DNA of 12,834 nucleotides from an uncultured Angelakisella sp. (GTDB taxonomy: Bacteria; Bacillota; Clostridia; Oscillospirales; Ruminococcaceae). A program made the position numbers and the translations under genes. Within the stretch, counting starts at the first letter, position 1. The number at the start of each line of letters is the position of its first letter. Shown here one piece after another: positions 7,979-12,834 of this stretch. Below the pieces are notes generated by a model, which was given only the letters and a program-made list of their open reading frames with translations, searched no databases and was not told the DNA's origin. The stretch spans positions 1 through 12,834 of the forward strand of contig CAJFUT010000221.1 of the NCBI GenBank assembly GCA_904420255.1, in the 5' to 3' direction.

Positions 7979-9826
7979 TCAGCTCAGTTCAAACATCCCG
8001 GTATAGAGCTGGTAATACCGGCCCTTCTGGGCCAGGAGCTGGTCGTGGCTGCCCCGCTCGATGATCCGCCCCTGCTCCAGCACCATGATGGCGTCGGCGT
8101 TGCGGACGGTGGAGAGCCGGTGGGCGATGACAAAGACGGTGCGCCCCTCCATGAGCCGGTCCATCCCCTTTTCGATGAGGGCCTCGGTGCGGGTGTCGAT
8201 GGAGGAGGTGGCCTCGTCCAGGATCAGCACCGGCGGGTCCGCCACGGCGGCCCGGGCGATGGCCAGAAGCTGCCGCTGGCCCTGGGAGAGATTTGCCCCG
8301 TCGGAGGTGACCATGGTGTCGTACCCCTGGGGGAGGCGGCGGATGAAGGAATCGGCGTTGGCGATCCGGGCGGCCCGCTCCACCTCCTCCCGGGTGGCGT
8401 CCAGCTTGCCGAAGCGGATGTTGTCGGCGATGGTGCCGGTGAAAAGGTGGGTGTCCTGGAGGACCATCCCCAGGGACCGGCGGAGGGCGTCCTTTTTGAT
8501 CCGGCGGACGTCGATGCCGTCGTAAACGACACTGCCCCCCTCCACATCATAAAAGCGGTTGATGAGGTTGGTGATGGTGGTCTTCCCCGCGCCGGTGGAG
8601 CCCACAAAGGCGATCTTCTGCCCCGGCTTGGCGTACAGGCTGACATCGTGGAGGATGGGGTGCCCCGGCTCATAGCCGAAGTCCACGTTCTGGAACCGCA
8701 CATCCCCCCGGAGGGGCGCCAGGGAGCCGTCCTCCCTGCGCCAGGCCCAGCGGCCGGTCTTTTTCTCCCCGCAGGGCACCAGGACGCCGTCCCGCTCCTC
8801 CACGTTCACCAGGTCCACCCCGCCCTCGTCCACCTCGGGGGGCTGGTCCATCACCTGGAACACCCGCTCGGCGCCGGCCAGGGCGGCCAGGAGGAAATTG
8901 CTCTGCTGGGTGAAGTGGTTGATGGGGGCGGCGGACTGGCGGACAAAGACCAGGTAGCTGGCCAGGCTCCCCACGTCGGTGAGCCCCCGGAGGGCCATAA
9001 TGCCCCCCAGCACCGCCACCACAGCGTAATTGACGTAGGAAATGCTCACCACCGCCGGGATCATGGTGGCGGCGTAGCTCTGGGCCCCGGTGCCCGCCTT
9101 GCGGAGGGCCTCGTTCTTCTCCCGGAAGGCCTCCATGCTGGCCTCCTCGTGGTTGAAGACCTTCACCACCTTCTGGCCCTCGGTCATCTCCTCGATGAAG
9201 CCGTTCAGGTCCCCCAGGCTGGCCTGCTGGCGGTTGTAATAGGCCTTGCTCCGCTTGCCGCTGAACCGGATATACCAGAACATGGCCACATAGCACACCG
9301 CCACCACCAGGGTGAGCCGCCAGTTGAGGACAAAAAGGATGATCAGGGTCCCCGCCGCCCGGATGAAGCTGTTGATCACCTCGGTGAAGCTGTTGTTGAG
9401 GGCGTCGGCGATGGTGTCCACGTCGTTGGTGAAATAGCTCATGATGTCCCCGTGGCGCCGGCTGTCGAAGAACCGCAGGGGGAGCTTCTGGAGGTGGGCG
9501 AACAGGTCCCGCCGGATGTCGTAGAGGATCTTCTGGGCCGCCTTCACCATGGTCTGGGTGTAGCCCAGGGCGCAGAGGGCCCCCGTAAGGTAGATCACCG
9601 CCGTCAGGGCCACGCTTTCCATCAGCTCCCGGGGGCTGCCGTCGGCGAGGCGGTTCACCAGGGGGCGGATCATATAGGTCCCGAAGAGGTTGGCCAGAGC
9701 GCTCACCGTCACCAGCACCGCCACCACCAGAAAGAGGAACTTGTGCCGGCCGACGTAGGAAAGCATGGTCCGCAGGGTATACCCCAGGTTTTTAGGCTTC
9801 TTGCCGGTGATTGGTCTGGGTGGCAT
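7979..9826 (-). CDS. ABC exporter subunit, catalytic half (BmrD/YheH-like)
   Basis: Half-transporter of 615 aa: an ABC exporter membrane domain with about six helices (roughly 28-50, 71-92, 150-187 as two, 252-277, 290-315), then an ATPase domain. Walker A GSTGAGKT 409-416, Q-loop Q457, Walker B VLILDE with catalytic E538, H-loop H569. The signature is LSQGQ (513-517), not LSGGQ. This combination (intact Walker B and His, degenerate signature) is that of the catalytic half of heterodimeric exporters such as BmrD and TM288. About 40 residues (330-372, including WAWRREDGSLAPLRG) are inserted between the membrane and ATPase domains. AAAGGAGGGG precedes ATG 9826 by about 6 nt. It overlaps the preceding subunit gene by 35 nt, suggesting translational coupling. 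The likely role is multidrug or peptide/lipid export; substrate unknown. Confidence 0.93.
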   Translation of the reverse strand: MPPRPITGKKPKNLGYTLRTMLSYVGRHKFLFLVVAVLVTVSALANLFGTYMIRPLVNRLADGSPRELMESVALTAVIYLTGALCALGYTQTMVKAAQKILYDIRRDLFAHLQKLPLRFFDSRRHGDIMSYFTNDVDTIADALNNSFTEVINSFIRAAGTLIILFVLNWRLTLVVAVCYVAMFWYIRFSGKRSKAYYNRQQASLGDLNGFIEEMTEGQKVVKVFNHEEASMEAFREKNEALRKAGTGAQSYAATMIPAVVSISYVNYAVVAVLGGIMALRGLTDVGSLASYLVFVRQSAAPINHFTQQSNFLLAALAGAERVFQVMDQPPEVDEGGVDLVNVEERDGVLVPCGEKKTGRWAWRREDGSLAPLRGDVRFQNVDFGYEPGHPILHDVSLYAKPGQKIAFVGSTGAGKTTITNLINRFYDVEGGSVVYDGIDVRRIKKDALRRSLGMVLQDTHLFTGTIADNIRFGKLDATREEVERAARIANADSFIRRLPQGYDTMVTSDGANLSQGQRQLLAIARAAVADPPVLILDEATSSIDTRTEALIEKGMDRLMEGRTVFVIAHRLSTVRNADAIMVLEQGRIIERGSHDQLLAQKGRYYQLYTGMFELS

Positions 9827-11555
9827 CCGTTTCCCCTCCTTTCATCTGGGACGCGTAGATTTCCTGGTAAATGGGGTCGCCGGCCAGCAGCTCCTGGTGG
9901 GTGCCCACGGCGTGGATCCTGCCGTCCTCCAGGATCACGATCTGGTCGGTGCCCATCACCGAGCTGATCCGCTGGGCGATGATGATCTTGGTGACGCCGG
10001 TCAGCTCCGCCAGGGCGGTGCGGATTTCCCCCTCGGTGGCGGTGTCCACGGCGCTGGTGGAGTCGTCGAAGATCAGCACCTTGGGCCGCTTCAGAAGGGT
10101 CCGGGCGATGCAGAGCCGCTGCTTCTGGCCGCCGGAAACGTTGACGCCCCCCTGGCCCAGGTCGGTATCCAGCCCTTGGGGCATCCGCTGGAGGAATTCA
10201 TCCGCCCGGGCCGCCCGGCAGGCCGCCCAAAGCTCCTCGTCGGTGGCCTCGGGGTTGCCCCAGCGGAGGTTCTCCCGGATGGTGCCGGAAAAGAGGACGT
10301 TTTTCTGGAGGACGATGCCCACCGCGTCCCGGAGGGCCCGCAGGTCGTATTCCCGGACGTCCCGGCCCCCCACCCGGACCACCCCCCGGGTGGCGTCGTA
10401 GAGCCGGGGGATCAGCTGGACCAGGGTGGTCTTGGAGGAGCCGGTGCCCCCCAGGATTCCCACCGTCTGCCCCGCCGGAATATGGAGGGTGACATCGGAA
10501 AGGGCGTATTCCCCGGCGTCCTCCTTGTACTTGAAGGACACGTCCTCAAAGTCCACCCGGCCGTCGGGGATCTCCTCCACGGCGTTTTCCGGGGAGGTGA
10601 GGACCACCCGCTCGTCCAGCACCTCGCTGACGCGGCGGGCGCTGGCCAGGGAACGGGTCAGCAGCAGGAAGACGCTGGAAATCATCATCATGGAATTCAT
10701 CACCTGGAGGACGTAGCTGAGGAAACCGGTGAGATCCCCCACCTGGAGGGTGGAATCCAGGATCATATTGCCGCCGAACCACATGATGAGGACGATGGCG
10801 GCGTACATGGTGAACTGGAGGGCGGGAAGGTTCATCACCGCGTAATGGAAGGTGGTCTGGCTGATGTCCATCAGGTGCTCATTGACCTCCTGGAACTTTT
10901 CCTCCTCATATTCCCCCCGGACAAAGGCCTTCACCGCCCGGATGGCGGTGAGCCCCTCCTGGATCACGTTGTTGAGCCGGTCCACCGCCCGCTGGAGGAC
11001 GCCGTACATGGGGGCCACCTTCCGCACGATGCAGAACAGGATCCCGCCCAGCACCGGGGCGCAGACCACAAACACCAGGGCCAGCCGGGGATTCATCCAG
11101 AAGGAAAGGACCAACCCCATCACCAGCATCACCGGTCCCCGGAGCAGGGGGCGGAAGCCGCCGTTGACGGCGTTCTGGAGCACCGTCACGTCGGTGGTCA
11201 TCCGGGTGATGAGGGAGGAGGTTTCAAAGCGGTCCAGGTTGGAGAAGGCGTACTGCTGCACCTTCTCATACTGGGCCTCCCGGATCCGGGCCCCCCAGCC
11301 ATAGGAGGCCTTGGCGGCAAAGCGCCCGTACAGCAGGCCGGTGATGAGGGACAGCAGGGCGCAGGCGCCCATCTCCAGGCCCTTGTCCAATATGTAAGGG
11401 ACGTCCCGGTTCATGACCCCCTGGTCGATGAGGTCGGACATAAGCACCGGGATAAACAGCTCGAAGCAGGTTTCCAGCAGCACCAGGGCCGCCCCCAGGG
11501 CCAGGTCCTTCCGGTAGGGGCCCAGGTGCCGGAGCAGACGCTTCAGGTCCTCCAT
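9792..11555 (-). CDS. ABC exporter subunit, degenerate half (BmrC/YheI-like)
   Basis: Half-transporter of 587 aa, close to Bacillus BmrC/YheI. Membrane helices at about 17-40, 61-78, 138-155, 157-178, 240-262 and 275-298; ATPase domain from about 332. Walker A reads GGTGSSKT (369-376), with Ser374 where the glycine before Lys is normally invariant. Walker B is VLIFDD, with Asp498 in place of the catalytic Glu, and the H-loop has Gln528 for His. The signature VSGGQ (473-477) is functional-looking. It therefore contributes the degenerate ATP site while its signature completes the catalytic site of its partner, as in TM287/288 and BmrC/BmrD. GGAGGAGG lies 4 nt before ATG 11555. It overlaps the MarR gene by 13 nt and its partner gene by 35 nt. 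Confidence 0.94.
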   Translation of the reverse strand: MEDLKRLLRHLGPYRKDLALGAALVLLETCFELFIPVLMSDLIDQGVMNRDVPYILDKGLEMGACALLSLITGLLYGRFAAKASYGWGARIREAQYEKVQQYAFSNLDRFETSSLITRMTTDVTVLQNAVNGGFRPLLRGPVMLVMGLVLSFWMNPRLALVFVVCAPVLGGILFCIVRKVAPMYGVLQRAVDRLNNVIQEGLTAIRAVKAFVRGEYEEEKFQEVNEHLMDISQTTFHYAVMNLPALQFTMYAAIVLIMWFGGNMILDSTLQVGDLTGFLSYVLQVMNSMMMISSVFLLLTRSLASARRVSEVLDERVVLTSPENAVEEIPDGRVDFEDVSFKYKEDAGEYALSDVTLHIPAGQTVGILGGTGSSKTTLVQLIPRLYDATRGVVRVGGRDVREYDLRALRDAVGIVLQKNVLFSGTIRENLRWGNPEATDEELWAACRAARADEFLQRMPQGLDTDLGQGGVNVSGGQKQRLCIARTLLKRPKVLIFDDSTSAVDTATEGEIRTALAELTGVTKIIIAQRISSVMGTDQIVILEDGRIHAVGTHQELLAGDPIYQEIYASQMKGGETDATQTNHRQEA

Positions 11556-11989
11556 GGGTCCTCCTCCTTCCCTTCCTTGAGATTCCGGTAGGCCCGGGTG
11601 AGATAATCGGCGAACCGCTCCCGCTCCTCGGGGGAAAAGCCCCGGAGCATCCGCTCCTCCGCTTCCCGGCAGCGATCCTCCCAGGCATGGGCGGCTTCCA
11701 CCCCCCGGGGGGTCAGCTCCAGCAGGTCCCCCCGCCGGCTGCCCTGGTCGGCCCGCCGGACCACGAAGCCCCCCTTCTGGAGGGCCTCCACCATCCGGGA
11801 CACCGCCGCCGGGTCCACCTCAAAGTAGTCCGCCAGCTCCCGCTGGCGGCAGGGGCCGTGCTCCCGAAGGTAATCCACCACCTTGGGCTGGCCCGGCCCC
11901 AGGCCGATGCGCTCCAGGCAGGGCCGCAGGAAGCCCCGCTGGGCATGGAAGGCCCGGTACAGCAAAAGATGAAAGGTCGTTTCCACCAT
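11543..11989 (-). CDS. MarR-family transcriptional regulator
   Basis: From ATG 11989 the protein is 148 aa, normal for MarR. It shows helical dimerisation ends and a winged helix: CRQRELADYFEVDPAAVSRMVEALQKGGFV (about 47-76), then a wing with RRADQGSRRGDLLELTPRG (78-96), the usual MarR pattern. Cys24 and Cys47 are present, but no redox role can be read from sequence alone. Three in-frame ATGs exist (12019, 12001, 11989). GGGAGGG at 11993-11999 fits only the last, and ATG 12019 would fall about 5 nt from the predicted transcript start. It is first in an overlapping operon with the ABC exporter, and two palindromic sites cover its promoter, so autorepression and control of the exporter are likely. 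The ligand is unknown. Confidence 0.92.
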   Translation of the reverse strand: MVETTFHLLLYRAFHAQRGFLRPCLERIGLGPGQPKVVDYLREHGPCRQRELADYFEVDPAAVSRMVEALQKGGFVVRRADQGSRRGDLLELTPRGVEAAHAWEDRCREAEERMLRGFSPEERERFADYLTRAYRNLKEGKEEDPWRT

Positions 11990-12003
11990 CTTCCCTCCCA
12001 TAC

Positions 12004-12015
12004 TTGATATATCAA
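12004..12015. promoter_or_regulatory. Operator 1, perfect 12-bp palindrome
   Basis: TTGATATATCAA, fully palindromic, lies in the leader of the marR-ABC transcript just downstream of the predicted start and upstream of ATG 11989. Length and dyad type suit a MarR dimer. Binding by the adjacent regulator is inferred. Confidence 0.75.
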
Positions 12016-12018
12016 CCA

Positions 12019-12030
12019 TTGACCTATCAA
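12019..12030. promoter_or_regulatory. Operator 2, near-palindromic copy
   Basis: On the minus strand TTGATAGGTCAA, a TTGA-N4-TCAA dyad differing from operator 1 at two central bases. It is 3 bp from operator 1 (15 bp centre to centre), overlaps the last base of the -10 box and covers the predicted transcription start, an ideal repressor position. Confidence 0.7.
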
Positions 12031-12058
12031 TTATAGGATTCCCTCACCCCGTTGTCAA
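12030..12058 (-). promoter_or_regulatory. Consensus sigma-A promoter of the marR-ABC operon
   Basis: Minus strand: -35 TTGACA at 12058-12053, 17-nt spacer, -10 TATAAT at 12035-12030, a perfect consensus match. The predicted start is near 12023, inside operator 2. Confidence 0.93.
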
Positions 12059-12072
12059 GGCGGAGGCAACGC

Positions 12073-12096
12073 AAAAAAGCCCCCGGTCGGGGGCTT
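12073..12096 (-). terminator. Rho-independent terminator of the DUF3298 gene
   Basis: AAGCCCCC (12077-12084) and GGGGGCTT (12089-12096) form a perfect 8-bp stem with a 4-nt loop. On the minus strand it runs into TTTTTT, 25 nt after the stop codon of the rightmost gene. It insulates that gene from the marR promoter just downstream. Confidence 0.93.
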
Positions 12097-12120
12097 CTCC
12101 CGCCGGGGCAGGCTACGGCG

Positions 12121-12834
12121 TCACATCAGTTCAAGATCGGGATTCTCCCAGGCCAGGGGCGGGTCGCCGGGGTTGGGCTTCTCCTCCCCCACCAGCTTCT
12201 CCCGGTAACCGGAGAAGGAATCCTCCCGGCTGTCCCAGGCCAGAAGGGTGGTATAGTAGTCCCCGTTGCCCATGAGGGCCCGGGCCTTGAGGAAAAAGAC
12301 CCCGCTGCCGTCCTCCCGCATCCGGAAGGCCTGGACCTCCGCCTCCTCCAGGGTGATTTCCAGCCCCTCGGGGAAGGTGAGGGCGTAAAGGTCGGAGGCC
12401 GCCAGCTTCTCCACCAGCCCCTCCCGGGTGAGGCCGAAGCCCTCCAGGGCCTCGTCCACCGTGACGGGGCGGCCGTTCTCGATGTCGTAGTTCACCGAGA
12501 GCATCTCCCCCAGGTAGGCGTAGGTGGGGACGGTGATGGTCCGCACCACCGCCTGGTACCACTTCCCATTGGAATAGGGGTAGCAGGTGATCTGCCTGAG
12601 GAGGAAACCGCCGGTATGCTCCTCCAAGGCCTTGAATTCCTCCCACTCCGCCGCCAGGGCGTCCACGGCGGCGTTGGCCTCGTCAAGGCCGGGGACGGTG
12701 CCCTCCAGCCGGGGAATCTCAGCGATACAGCCGTAGCCGCCATCCTCCTTATGGTACTCCAGAACCTGCATCACCAGGCCCACCTCCTGGGAGGCGGTTT
12801 CCCCGCCGGAGGGGCTTCCCTGGGATTCGGAAGC
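12121..12834 (-). CDS. DUF3298/RsiV-like protein, 5' end outside the window
   Basis: The frame is open from the window edge to TGA at 12121, 237 residues visible, so the gene is partial at its N-terminus. GTG 12783 is in frame but has its AGGAG directly abutting, and the reading frame continues upstream as a Ser/Gly/Glu-rich linker (ASESQGSPSGGETASQE), typical of the stretch after a signal peptide or lipobox. The body resembles the DUF4163 plus DUF3298 architecture of RsiV and related extracytoplasmic proteins: a first half with EYHKEDGGYGCIAEIPRLEG and LLRQITCYPYSNGKWYQAVVRTI, then SVNYDIENGRPVTVDEALEGFGL and a C-terminal region ending NPDLELM. Location outside the membrane is inferred. Whether it is an anti-sigma factor cannot be told without the missing N-terminus. 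Confidence 0.7.
   Translation of the reverse strand, partial: ASESQGSPSGGETASQEVGLVMQVLEYHKEDGGYGCIAEIPRLEGTVPGLDEANAAVDALAAEWEEFKALEEHTGGFLLRQITCYPYSNGKWYQAVVRTITVPTYAYLGEMLSVNYDIENGRPVTVDEALEGFGLTREGLVEKLAASDLYALTFPEGLEITLEEAEVQAFRMREDGSGVFFLKARALMGNGDYYTTLLAWDSREDSFSGYREKLVGEEKPNPGDPPLAWENPDLELM

Noticed and set aside
8045..9967. Long plus-strand open frames opposite the ABC genes (also 9765-11591)
   Set aside because: Shadows of the real minus-strand genes, with biased Gly/Pro/His/Asp composition; every ATPase motif is on the minus strand.
11990..12019. MarR start at ATG 12019 or 12001
   Set aside because: ATG 12019 lies about 5 nt from the predicted transcript start with no good ribosome site, ATG 12001 has none, and ATG 11989 has GGGAGGG.

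Overview
The window looks like chromosomal DNA of a G+C-rich, endospore-forming member of the Clostridia. The best guess is an Oscillospiraceae-type gut anaerobe, but genus cannot be fixed from sequence alone. The grounds are: a yqfC-yqfD sporulation pair; a class I heat-shock operon in the Firmicutes order hrcA-grpE-dnaK-dnaJ with a perfect CIRCE operator; strong AGGAGG-type ribosome sites; sigma-A-like promoters; and very C/G-rich third codon positions. No tRNA, rRNA, CRISPR, insertion sequence or phage gene was seen.

Layout. At 86-1700 (+) lie yqfC and yqfD. A hairpin with a T-tract on the minus strand separates them from the convergent heat-shock operon at 1767-6785 (-). That operon reads promoter, CIRCE, hrcA, grpE, dnaK, dnaJ. 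Each of its three internal gaps contains a stem-loop, and both grpE and dnaJ appear to start at TTG. HrcA represses the operon through CIRCE; DnaK, DnaJ and GrpE form the Hsp70 chaperone cycle. The divergent gap 6750-6936 holds the heat-shock promoter, an unexplained interrupted dyad, and a near-consensus promoter for an unrecognised 324-aa membrane protein with a CxxC/CxxC motif (6937-7911, +). A bidirectional terminator follows it.

At 7979-12058 (-) is a compact, overlapping operon: a MarR-type regulator and the two halves of a heterodimeric ABC exporter of the BmrC/BmrD (YheI/YheH), TM287/288 type. One ATP site is clearly degenerate. Its consensus promoter (TTGACA-17-TATAAT) is followed directly by two tandem 12-bp TTGA-N4-TCAA operators, which fits autorepression relieved by a ligand. 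Upstream, and cut by the right edge of the window, is a DUF3298/RsiV-like protein, probably secreted or lipid-anchored, with its own strong terminator.

I did not find a clearly new multi-gene system. The items most worth a second look are the unrecognised membrane protein and its promoter region, the tandem operator pair, and the stem-loops placed in every heat-shock intergenic gap.
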